From the NCBI RefSeq assembly GCF_003991195.1, contig NZ_RCWL01000002.1:559371-610462 (forward strand): 51,092 nt of DNA, read 5' to 3'. This stretch comes from Gynurincola endophyticus (lineage in GTDB: Bacteria > Bacteroidota > Bacteroidia > Chitinophagales > Chitinophagaceae). The position numbers and the translations under genes are program-made. Numbering within the stretch: position 1 is the first letter of the stretch; each line of letters opens with the position of its first letter. The notes under the pieces were generated by a model. It saw nothing but the letters and a program-made list of their open reading frames with translations. It had not been told where the DNA came from and did not search any database. Below, one piece after another: positions 43,504 through 51,092 of the stretch.

Positions 43504-44244
43504 ATGAATTTAACCTTATCTCCTAAGTTTATTTTTTTCTGTTTAACGATTTCTTTCCTTTTCAAAGATAATACAGTTTTTGCTCAGTTAAAAGAGAGTA
43601 AATACGGCGTATTTTATGTCGATACCCGGTATTATTACGATTCGTCAGTAAAGGCAGATCCAGCGCTTTTACTAACGGATATTCGTTCGTTACTACCAAC
43701 AGTAAGATATGATCTGCGTTATGCCGGCAATAACAATTTTACCGGAATGGTTTTGTATCCCTCCGATACGCGGTATTCGTTTCTTGCACTACCGGCATTA
43801 AATGGTTTAGTTAAAGCCGCTGAGGTTTTTGATAGCCTGGGATATGATCTGGTAATTTTTGATGCCTACCGGCCATATAGCATTACGATTCGTTTTTGGG
43901 AACTGATACAAAATGAAGATTATGTAGCACGTCCTACAAAAGGATCAATGCACAACAGAGGCCTGGCTGTTGACCTAACACTGTGGGATAGAAAGTTAAA
44001 CCGTCTGGTAGATATGGGTACTGATTTTGATCATTTTTCAGATACGGCTCATCATTCATTCAGCAATTTGCCGGAAAGTGTACTGCAAAACAGATTACTC
44101 TTAAAAAATACACTGGAACAATTCGGTTTTAAACCAATTGCCACAGAATGGTGGCATTACGTATGGCAAACGACTACTGTTTATCCTGTTTTGGATATTG
44201 ATTTTAATACTCTTTATGCTATTCAAAAAAAGTATTCGAAGTAA
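43504..44244 (+). CDS. D-alanyl-D-alanine dipeptidase (VanX/DdpX-like)
   Basis: This zinc dipeptidase cuts D-Ala-D-Ala, either for salvage from wall turnover or for scavenging. A signal peptide of about 27 residues (ending VFAQ) sends it to the periplasm. Zinc ligands are His150 and Asp157 in MHNRGLAVDL and His218 in EWWHYVW, with catalytic Glu215 and the transition-state Arg123 in AYRP. It is part of the wall-remodelling group with the L,D-transpeptidase. There are no vanH or vanA genes nearby, so it gives no sign of glycopeptide resistance. Confidence 0.94.
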   Translation: MNLTLSPKFIFFCLTISFLFKDNTVFAQLKESKYGVFYVDTRYYYDSSVKADPALLLTDIRSLLPTVRYDLRYAGNNNFTGMVLYPSDTRYSFLALPALNGLVKAAEVFDSLGYDLVIFDAYRPYSITIRFWELIQNEDYVARPTKGSMHNRGLAVDLTLWDRKLNRLVDMGTDFDHFSDTAHHSFSNLPESVLQNRLLLKNTLEQFGFKPIATEWWHYVWQTTTVYPVLDIDFNTLYAIQKKYSK

Positions 44245-44249
44245 TAAAA

Positions 44250-47057
44250 TCATATACTCTCCTGTATTAAATACAACAGATGTTCATAAGGATGCCCCGT
44301 ACTTTCTGACATGGCTATTTCGCAGGTTTTTGTAGAAGAATAATACCCTTCGTAATTACATGAGTTTACTTCTTCTGCTTCTTTAGTTGTGGCAGAAGCT
44401 GTCAGTTCCGGAAATAAGAATCCACGATCACCAGCCATTCCACAACAATTCAAATGCTTAGGAACTACCACTTCTTCAGCAAAGTGCCGGGCTACTTTCA
44501 CCATACTTCCGGTTAAACCCATTTTTTGGATAGAACAAACCGGATGCAACACCACCAGATTTTTCTTTTTACTTACCGGTAGAGAAGCTAACAGATACTT
44601 TTCTACAAACTGTATTACATCGTATATTTTTAATTGATCATACTTCAATTGATATTCTGCTGACAACTTACTGCGCATATTCTTTACAGTATACACACAA
44701 GAGCTTACATCAATCACTACCGGAATATTCCCCTCCTCACTTACCTTCCACAACCTGTCAATAAAATCATGCGCCATTTGTTGATAAGCATCATTAAACC
44801 CTTTCGAACTAAAAATCTGTCCGCAGCAGGATCCCATTATATTTTCACCGTACTTTATCTGATAGCCGGCTTTTGCTGCAACCTTTTCAACCGTTTGTAT
44901 TAAAGAAGGTTTGTTATTGACACCTCCACCCATTGTTCTTGAAATACAGGCAGGAAAGTAAACAAATACTTTTTCGCCTGTATATTTTTTTTCAACCGGT
45001 ACCGGAGGTGGTGCTGACATGTATTCATTCCACTGAGGAAACTGAGGTATCAATTTTCTGATTCCTTTTGTAACATTCATCACTGCTTTTTTTCCCAGTA
45101 ATACTTCAAATGCCTTTGCTGTTTTTAAAGCCGCTCTTACTATCCACTCCGTCATTTTAAAATTACCCGCAATAAACGAAGCCGTTTTCTTGCTGAATAT
45201 ACCATGCTGTTCACTTCTTAAACGTTTTACCAGGTCGCCGGTGTTTATATTAACCGGACAATTAGTAGCACACATACCATCTACTGCACAGGTATCAAGT
45301 CCGTCATATTGATATTGATCCAGCAACAACCGGTGTTCTTTCGAGCGAGCCGGCATTTTAGCCAGGGCTCTTCTTACAACAATTCTTCTGCGGGGCGTTA
45401 GTGTAAGGTCTTTTGAAGGACAAACAGGTTCGCAATAACCGCATTCTATGCAGGTATCCACCTCGTGTTCAACGGTCGGAAGAGATTTAAGATTTTTCAA
45501 ATGTGCTTTAGCATCACTATTAATGATAACGCCGGGGTTCAGTAAGTTCAACGGATCTGTTACCGCTTTTATGGTTTTCATGATCTCGTAGGCTTTACCG
45601 CCCCACTCTGCCTCTACAAACGGAGCCATATTTCTACCGGTTCCGTGCTCGGCTTTAATTGTTCCGTCGTATTTTTTCACAATGAGTTGCACCACCTCAT
45701 TCATAAAAGCTTCATATCTTGAAATTTCTCCGGTAGTATTAAAAGACTGGGTTACTACAAAGTGTATATTACCATCCTTAGCGTGTCCGAAAATGATGGC
45801 ATTGTGGTATTCATATTTGTCAAATAGTACCTGTAAATCGATTATAGCATCACCCAACAGGTGAACAGGAAATGCAATATCTTCTAATACGACGGTAGTG
45901 CCGCTTTTACGAACTGCTCCTACAGCAGGAAAAAGCCCTTTTCTCACTTCCCACAATAATGCCCGTTCTCCGGCGTCAGTAGTAAATACGGGAGCGTTTA
46001 ATAGTTTTAGTGAATCTGACTGACTTAAAAAACTATTGACGCGGCTTGTTAATGCACTTTCAGTTTCTTCCTGAAATTCAATTAGCAATGCGCTGGCTGC
46101 AGCTGGTAATGTTTTAATCACCGGCAACATTCCCTGTTTATTTTCGATAGAGCGTAAAGAAGCTCTGTCCATCAGCTCAACCATTTTAGCATCGCTGTTA
46201 TTGAGTGGAACGATGGCGTTACAGGCGTCATAAATATTTTCGAAAAAAAGTAATGCAGTTGCTTTATAGGCGGGTTCGGGAATGGTCGTCATGGTAGCTT
46301 CCGCTATAAAAGCGAGTGTACCTTCCGCTCCTACCAATAAATGAGCGAAAATATCCATAGGGTGCTCAAAATCAATAAAAGCGTTGAGTGAATAGCCGAC
46401 GGTATTTTTAGTCTGGTATTTTTTTCGTATCTTATTATAGAGAATGGAGTCGTTTGTGATTTCTCTTCTCAGATTGCTTAACGTTTCGGTAAGCACTTTC
46501 TCCTCCTTTTCAAATCTGCTATAATCAGTAGCTGTTGCTGTGTTAAATGTATTTCCTGAAGGTAGAATAAACCTGATTGACTGTGTAGTATGATAACTGT
46601 TAAATGTTACGCCACAACACATCCCTGAACTATTGTTCGAGATAATACCTCCGATCATAGCGGCTGCAATAGAACTGGGGTCGGGTCCGATTTTTTTCTG
46701 ATAACCGGCTAAATAAGCGTTCACCATGCCGCCGGTAATTCCGGGCTGAACAGTAACGGCGCTTCCATTGGGATGGATATAAATTTTATTCCAATACCGG
46801 CTCAGATCTACTAATATACCATCTGTAATCGATTGTCCGGAAAGACTGGTTCCGCCTGTTCTGAAAACAACAGGCAGTTTCAATTGACGGGCAACTTCAA
46901 AAAGCCGGATGATTTCCAACTCACTTTTCGGTTGTACTACAGCTTTAGGAACCAGATGATAAAAGCCGGCATCCGATGCATAAGCAATCAGGTCAATGAA
47001 TCTGGTTTTTATCTGATTCGCAGGAAGAATTTGCAGCAGCGCTTGTTCTATCGTCAT
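44250..47057 (-). CDS. FAD-linked oxidase fused to Fe-S/CCG domain protein (GlcD/GlpC-like, D-lactate dehydrogenase type)
   Basis: This is a cytoplasmic, membrane-associated flavin/iron-sulfur dehydrogenase of 2-hydroxyacids, probably D-lactate or glycolate. The FAD PCMH domain (about 35-215, with PVVFRTGGTSLSGQSITDGI and ISNNSSGMCCG) is followed by the FAD-oxidase C domain (ends near 520). Two 4Fe-4S motifs come next, CIECGYCEPVCP and CAVDGMCATNCP. Two CCG heterodisulfide-type domains then carry FPACISR, GSCCGQ, HPVCSIQ and CCGMAGDRGF. Its length is 935 residues and it stands alone, starting 65 bases before the next minus-strand gene ends. Confidence 0.92.
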   Translation of the reverse strand: MTIEQALLQILPANQIKTRFIDLIAYASDAGFYHLVPKAVVQPKSELEIIRLFEVARQLKLPVVFRTGGTSLSGQSITDGILVDLSRYWNKIYIHPNGSAVTVQPGITGGMVNAYLAGYQKKIGPDPSSIAAAMIGGIISNNSSGMCCGVTFNSYHTTQSIRFILPSGNTFNTATATDYSRFEKEEKVLTETLSNLRREITNDSILYNKIRKKYQTKNTVGYSLNAFIDFEHPMDIFAHLLVGAEGTLAFIAEATMTTIPEPAYKATALLFFENIYDACNAIVPLNNSDAKMVELMDRASLRSIENKQGMLPVIKTLPAAASALLIEFQEETESALTSRVNSFLSQSDSLKLLNAPVFTTDAGERALLWEVRKGLFPAVGAVRKSGTTVVLEDIAFPVHLLGDAIIDLQVLFDKYEYHNAIIFGHAKDGNIHFVVTQSFNTTGEISRYEAFMNEVVQLIVKKYDGTIKAEHGTGRNMAPFVEAEWGGKAYEIMKTIKAVTDPLNLLNPGVIINSDAKAHLKNLKSLPTVEHEVDTCIECGYCEPVCPSKDLTLTPRRRIVVRRALAKMPARSKEHRLLLDQYQYDGLDTCAVDGMCATNCPVNINTGDLVKRLRSEQHGIFSKKTASFIAGNFKMTEWIVRAALKTAKAFEVLLGKKAVMNVTKGIRKLIPQFPQWNEYMSAPPPVPVEKKYTGEKVFVYFPACISRTMGGGVNNKPSLIQTVEKVAAKAGYQIKYGENIMGSCCGQIFSSKGFNDAYQQMAHDFIDRLWKVSEEGNIPVVIDVSSCVYTVKNMRSKLSAEYQLKYDQLKIYDVIQFVEKYLLASLPVSKKKNLVVLHPVCSIQKMGLTGSMVKVARHFAEEVVVPKHLNCCGMAGDRGFLFPELTASATTKEAEEVNSCNYEGYYSSTKTCEIAMSESTGHPYEHLLYLIQESI

Positions 47058-47122
47058 AACACTGATTATTTCAAGTAATTCGCTACTGCAAAAATCTATT
47101 TATTTTTTCAGATATACTGTAA

Positions 47123-49054
47123 TTATTCTTTCCAATTATCTGTTCTGAACGAAGAAGCCGGAAGATTTGCTGTATTAAAGAGAATAGCTGCGGGGTTGTT
47201 CGCCCAGGCATATCTTACCGCACGCGGTTGCGGCACTTCAGCAGCACGAACCAGCAAAGTATTACCATCGATGGTAACGTCATTCGTCCAATAAAACTTC
47301 TTATCCTCACCTGCTATGATAAAAGACGGTCTATCATTCTTTTTTAACTGCAATGCTGCGGCAGAAGGTTTAAAGTGGATACGAATGGCATTTCCTTCGA
47401 TTGTACAGTAATCGTAAATGGGTCCTGAATAAACAATATTCTTTTGATACTGTTTTGCCAAAGCCCATTTTGCCAGTCGCTCCCCTACGGTTTGTTTATC
47501 TTTCGGATGAATGTCATCAGCCTCTCCAACATCTAATATTACAGCCAGGCCTGTATTGGTAAGTTTTAAAGCCTGTAATTGAGCTTCACGTATTTTCGCC
47601 CATCCGCCTTCATCAGGCAGATCAGTGGTTTCCATATAATTTGCCAGCTGAACGATATAAAACGGCAGGTCACCCTGTTCGAAATGATTTCTCCAGTCTT
47701 GAATCATCCTGTTCAACACTGTTGTATAAGCATATTCCTGGTAAGCATTCGATTCTCCCTGATACCATATAAATCCATTGATAGAATATTGCTGTAAGGG
47801 ATAGATCATTGCATTATACAACACAGTTGGTTGTGTATACCAGTTTTGCCACTGGGCTACTTCCGGTTCTACTTTGTCGTTATACAACCAGGTAGCAGGC
47901 AAAGTCATTTTAACCAGATTTTTTTCATCCAGCAACTGCACGCCCGGTGTTTTAGATTTACCGATTTTATGTTGCGACCATTCGTTGTAGATGCGAATAG
48001 CTAATAGGTGTTTTCCTTTTTTGATCGACTTAGCGGGCAAAGTAATTGTAACGCTATCCCACAGATCACGTTGCTGTGCTACATGCTGACCATCCAGATA
48101 AAAATCAACAATCTGTGCCTGCATTCTTGGAAAGGATAATTTCAGGGTTTTCGCAGAAACCGTTGAATGGAGTTCAAAAGTGTTTCTGAACCACATAAAT
48201 CCGAAATGCGCATGATTGTATATTTTACCGGCATCCACCGGATAATCCATTTTTGTCCATTGAGAATCGTCGTACTGCAGATGCTGTACGCCTGACTTAA
48301 CGCCTACCGTTGCCGTATCACGTATCTGAGCCCTTTCGCGCTCTTTTTTATAGCTTTCCTGCAAGTACTTCTCCCAATCAGCTCTATTGTCAGGAATCGC
48401 CTTTAATTCGTTTATAAAGTGATTGTTTTCCAGAAGTGTTTTGCGTGAGGTCCAGGCTTCTGCATTGGTTGCACCCCATGAACCATGAATAATTCCTACT
48501 GGTATTTTTAATTCGTTTGCCAGGTAGTTGGCAAAGTGGAATGCCACTGCAGAAAAAGGTGTAATTGATTCAGGTGTGGTAAGCTGCCATTGTCCGCCTT
48601 CCAATTCCTGAACCGGTTCAGTGGAAGTCAGTTTTGGTACCTGAAATAAACGAATAAGTGGATTTTTAATAGTGGTATTATGTTCCGGATCCTTAGAATC
48701 TTTAACACTCCATTCCATATTCGACTGACCGGAAGCCACCCATACTTCACCGATCATCACACTGTCTATCTGTAGCGTATTTTTATTATCCTTAATGATC
48801 AATGTATGCGGCCCTCCGGCAGTTGCCGGATCAAGAAAGGTTTTCCATTCGCCTTCATTATTGGCAGTAATGGTATAAGTTTTATTCAGAAAACTGATTT
48901 GAACAGGTGTAGCAGGTGATGAATGTCCCCATATGGCAATAGGTTTTTTCTGTTGCAAAACCATATGTTTCGAGAAGAGAGGGCTGATTTTAACTTGAGC
49001 GGTGATGTATAAAGTATGTGAAAGCAGTAATATTAGTATTGATATTATTTTCAT
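47123..49054 (-). CDS. Sialate O-acetylesterase (SGNH-type)
   Basis: The product removes O-acetyl groups from sialic acid or other acetylated glycans. It is exported, with a signal peptide to about residue 20 (YITAQ). It shows the SIAE arrangement: an N-terminal Ig-like part, then VWVASGQSNMEWS with nucleophile Ser111, GIIHGSWGATNAEAW, IWYQGESNAYQ and DIHPKDKQTVGERLA with the Asp-x-x-His pair. A jelly-roll insertion (about 240-370) lies inside the esterase, as in relatives. There is no sialidase gene within the window, so its natural substrate is uncertain. Confidence 0.93.
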   Translation of the reverse strand: MKIISILILLLSHTLYITAQVKISPLFSKHMVLQQKKPIAIWGHSSPATPVQISFLNKTYTITANNEGEWKTFLDPATAGGPHTLIIKDNKNTLQIDSVMIGEVWVASGQSNMEWSVKDSKDPEHNTTIKNPLIRLFQVPKLTSTEPVQELEGGQWQLTTPESITPFSAVAFHFANYLANELKIPVGIIHGSWGATNAEAWTSRKTLLENNHFINELKAIPDNRADWEKYLQESYKKERERAQIRDTATVGVKSGVQHLQYDDSQWTKMDYPVDAGKIYNHAHFGFMWFRNTFELHSTVSAKTLKLSFPRMQAQIVDFYLDGQHVAQQRDLWDSVTITLPAKSIKKGKHLLAIRIYNEWSQHKIGKSKTPGVQLLDEKNLVKMTLPATWLYNDKVEPEVAQWQNWYTQPTVLYNAMIYPLQQYSINGFIWYQGESNAYQEYAYTTVLNRMIQDWRNHFEQGDLPFYIVQLANYMETTDLPDEGGWAKIREAQLQALKLTNTGLAVILDVGEADDIHPKDKQTVGERLAKWALAKQYQKNIVYSGPIYDYCTIEGNAIRIHFKPSAAALQLKKNDRPSFIIAGEDKKFYWTNDVTIDGNTLLVRAAEVPQPRAVRYAWANNPAAILFNTANLPASSFRTDNWKE

Positions 49055-49202
49055 AAAGCAATAAAGTAGAGGTGTTTATCAATAAAAAACAGTTATCTAT
49101 TTTTATTACTGTAAGATAGTATAAAAAAAATGTAATCGTATCTATTGAATAGAATATAGCTAAAATGATATTATATCAGGTTAAAAAAACACATCCTGCT
49201 AA

Positions 49203-50108
49203 CTATTGTGTAACATAAGAAAGTTTTATATCATGAATCATACTCATGTGATTACTTACAACTTCTTTACGATAAAAGCCTGAAATCAGCCAGCCTGTCT
49301 CATGAAAAATCCACTCACGCTTAATTACTCCATTCAGGTTAGACATCAATTTACTTAACTGGGCTCTTTCTTTGAGAGTATAATTAGAATTATTTAATTC
49401 TTCATCATAAGCTTTTTTCAGATATGATTGAAATATTTTCTCTTCAGACACAATTGAATAAAAATGTGTAGTATCCATTTTACTCACCCAAAACCGGTCA
49501 AATCCTTTTAATATATTTTTAGTTGGCTGAATATCATACATATCACATACTATTGTATCGTTAGCAGTATACATGTATCCAAAATATCTATGATACTCCA
49601 TAATATCTTCAAACATTGTATTCCGTACAGAGTTGGTATTGCTATAATTATCACCATTTTTTAAAAAATCAACGCTCGTATTTCCATTTATACGTTGAGT
49701 TGCTTGCATTAATATCATCTGCTTTAAATTCAGATCCATTACATCTGCATCAACGAAAACCCCCAATGAATCCATATAATAATTTAAAGTATATAAAGGC
49801 TCATAATAATACTCCAAAGAATCATTCTTTAAAGAGTCCATTACCAGAAAATAGCTCCATTCTACCTCATAACTACTATCGGTTTGCCCTAAAAAAACAA
49901 CTCTTATAAGGTATGATTCAGATCTATTGGCTATAGTATCTTTACCCATTATTTGCCAGAAGTTTAATTCTTTGCTGTAATAAACAGTATCATTTAAACT
50001 CCATGCCGGCACTACATTTATCATAGAATCCGGAACGCTAATTTGCGCTGACACCTTCTCTTTCAGAAAGCTACCGAGCAGTACTAAAAATATTATTTTT
50101 AGTTTCAT
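49203..50108 (-). CDS. Secreted protein of unknown function, related to the upstream neighbour
   Basis: A signal peptide (MKLKIIFLVLLGSFLKEKVSAQ) precedes a strand-rich exported protein of 301 residues. It shares layout with the gene at 50105-51001: an N-terminal segment around WSLNDTVYYSKELNFW, then SYLIRVVFLGQTDSSYEVEW aligned with a similar stretch there, and a C-terminal strand pair. No known domain was recognised. Its ATG overlaps the upstream stop by 4 bases, so it is translationally coupled. Confidence 0.75.
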   Translation of the reverse strand: MKLKIIFLVLLGSFLKEKVSAQISVPDSMINVVPAWSLNDTVYYSKELNFWQIMGKDTIANRSESYLIRVVFLGQTDSSYEVEWSYFLVMDSLKNDSLEYYYEPLYTLNYYMDSLGVFVDADVMDLNLKQMILMQATQRINGNTSVDFLKNGDNYSNTNSVRNTMFEDIMEYHRYFGYMYTANDTIVCDMYDIQPTKNILKGFDRFWVSKMDTTHFYSIVSEEKIFQSYLKKAYDEELNNSNYTLKERAQLSKLMSNLNGVIKREWIFHETGWLISGFYRKEVVSNHMSMIHDIKLSYVTQ

Positions 50109-51001
50109 ATATCAGTTCTTAATTCAGTTACAATAGTATTTTTTATTTTAAAGTTCCCATTCTCTAAAACATTTTCAATTCGAAAACTTTCAAGCAAGCC
50201 ATTTGGATAATATATATACTTACCTGAAATAAAATCCTTTACCTGCATTGCATATTTGTAATCACGTTTTCTATCTTTTGCCGATAATAAATTATTTGTT
50301 CTTTTTCTAACAGGAACCTTCATATTCTTTTTATAGCTGGTTTGAAAAAGAATACTACCATCTTGCTGTATATACGCTTCAAAGTCATGATCATAATTAT
50401 AGAAAGCAATAAGCCAAGGAGTAAATCCCAAAGAAATTTTGCTTGATTTTTTATTTAGAATATATTCAGTACCATAAAAATTGTGTACAATAAACAATTC
50501 ATTTGATAATATTCCTGTTTTATACCATTCTGTAAGTTTTATGGGTTGGTCTATTAAACTTCCATTACTCTGCAGTTGTTTCATGAATACATAGGGTCTA
50601 TATTTTTCAAATTTCAACATTATACTATCTAATGGTTCTATGTAACTCAGAAAACTTCCTTTAAGATTTGTAACATACGGTAGTGTATACAGGTAATCGA
50701 TGGGTGTAGAGTCACCTGATTCATATTTTATCTTATTCAAAACGAATAAATCCCATGCAAAATAGTTAAGTGTGTCCTCCTGATGAAATAAGGTCAGCCT
50801 TACATAGAAGGTTTGTTCGTCCAACAACAGAGTATCGTTATGGGTATCTATGAGTTCATTTTTCTTGTATATAATATATTGTACCTGATCATTTTCTTTC
50901 CAGGGAAAAGGAAGAGTGATGGTAGAGTCTGTTTCATTTAATTGCCCCAACAAATGGTTAGATATAGGTAGTAAGAAAAAAAATGCTATAATACGCTTCA
51001 T
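50105..51001 (-). CDS. Secreted protein of unknown function, paralogue of the downstream gene
   Basis: This is a 298-residue exported protein (signal peptide to LLGQ near residue 20). The N-terminal half follows WKENDQVQYIIYKKNELID and YVRLTLFHQEDTLNYFAW, matching the sister gene at 49203-50108. The C-terminal 60 residues include YIYYPNGLLESFRIENVLEN, a MORN-like hairpin. It ends in a TGA that overlaps the next ATG (ATGA). The function is unknown; gene pairing suggests the two products work together. Confidence 0.75.
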   Translation of the reverse strand: MKRIIAFFFLLPISNHLLGQLNETDSTITLPFPWKENDQVQYIIYKKNELIDTHNDTLLLDEQTFYVRLTLFHQEDTLNYFAWDLFVLNKIKYESGDSTPIDYLYTLPYVTNLKGSFLSYIEPLDSIMLKFEKYRPYVFMKQLQSNGSLIDQPIKLTEWYKTGILSNELFIVHNFYGTEYILNKKSSKISLGFTPWLIAFYNYDHDFEAYIQQDGSILFQTSYKKNMKVPVRKRTNNLLSAKDRKRDYKYAMQVKDFISGKYIYYPNGLLESFRIENVLENGNFKIKNTIVTELRTDI

Positions 51002-51092
51002 ACTGTAACAGCTTTATAACTAAACTCAATTTAGGAAGTTTTATTATTAAGTAAAACAATTCTTCATTAAGAGTGTGTGGGACTTCCTTCAT

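Noticed and set aside
43504-44244. Part of a vancomycin-resistance cluster
   Set aside because: No vanH, vanA/B or regulator genes are nearby, and stand-alone D-Ala-D-Ala dipeptidases are widespread.
1-51092. CRISPR array, tRNA or rRNA genes, complete insertion sequence or prophage
   Set aside because: No regularly spaced repeats, cloverleaf-like stretches, rRNA segments, intact transposase or phage structural genes were seen by eye on either strand.

Overview
The window looks like a chromosomal segment of a Bacteroidota species, most likely Chitinophagaceae-like. The supports are a SusC/SusD pair, many Cys-lipoproteins, roughly 40% G+C, -7 boxes of the TAnnTTTG type, almost no Shine-Dalgarno sequences, and housekeeping proteins that read as Bacteroidota. 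UGA is a normal stop here: genes ending at 20972, 44250 and 50105 (all minus strand) use it. No CRISPR array, rRNA or tRNA was seen.

Layout. 0.2-7.7 kb: a small glycan-uptake locus (SusC, SusD and a TIG-domain surface lipoprotein on the minus strand), divergent from an AraC-type regulator and an SGNH hydrolase. 7.8-17.9 kb: cysteine desulfurase, phosphoglucosamine mutase, a glycosidase-like lipoprotein with an LtaS-like membrane phosphotransferase, a PAP2 phosphatase with a CNNM/CorC-type transporter, and a lipoprotein esterase. 17.9-19.9 kb: a ribbon-helix-helix protein and SPFH protein, divergent from a secreted esterase; the shared promoter region holds a repeated ATATCAAA motif. 20.1-20.9 kb: a two-gene toxin-antitoxin-like module. 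21-24 kb: secreted small proteins, a parvulin and AroQ. 24.1-24.7 kb: a decayed RAYT-type transposase. 24.8-29.9 kb: carA, then the infA-rpmJ-rpsM-rpsK-rpsD-rpoA-rplQ ribosomal operon, all minus strand. 30-36 kb: aldo/keto reductase, homogentisate dioxygenase, phosphoesterase, an XRE regulator, a four-helix membrane protein and a PD40 propeller lipoprotein. 36-41.4 kb: TPR lipoprotein, rpe, a TonB-dependent receptor, a T9SS-tail-like small protein and pdxJ. 41.4-44.2 kb: a peptidoglycan-remodelling group (RlpA-like, L,D-transpeptidase, VanX-like dipeptidase). 44.2-51 kb: a fused FAD/Fe-S dehydrogenase, a sialate O-acetylesterase and two related secreted proteins of unknown function.

The most notable object lies at 20072-20929. 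A 58-codon gene is followed three bases later by a 212-codon frame that is open except for three TGA triplets. The protein resembles a bacterial family that I believe is ADP-ribosyltransferase-like and toxin-like. All three TGAs fall exactly where that family carries tryptophan, and the gene has no TGG codon at all, although UGA is a stop in its neighbours. Either the gene came from a UGA=Trp genetic element, or it is expressed only when UGA is suppressed, or it is a pseudogene that decayed by three coincident TGG-to-TGA changes. A 9-bp inverted repeat just upstream could be its operator.

Functional assignments come from reading motifs by eye. No database search was run, so family names are recognitions rather than computed hits.
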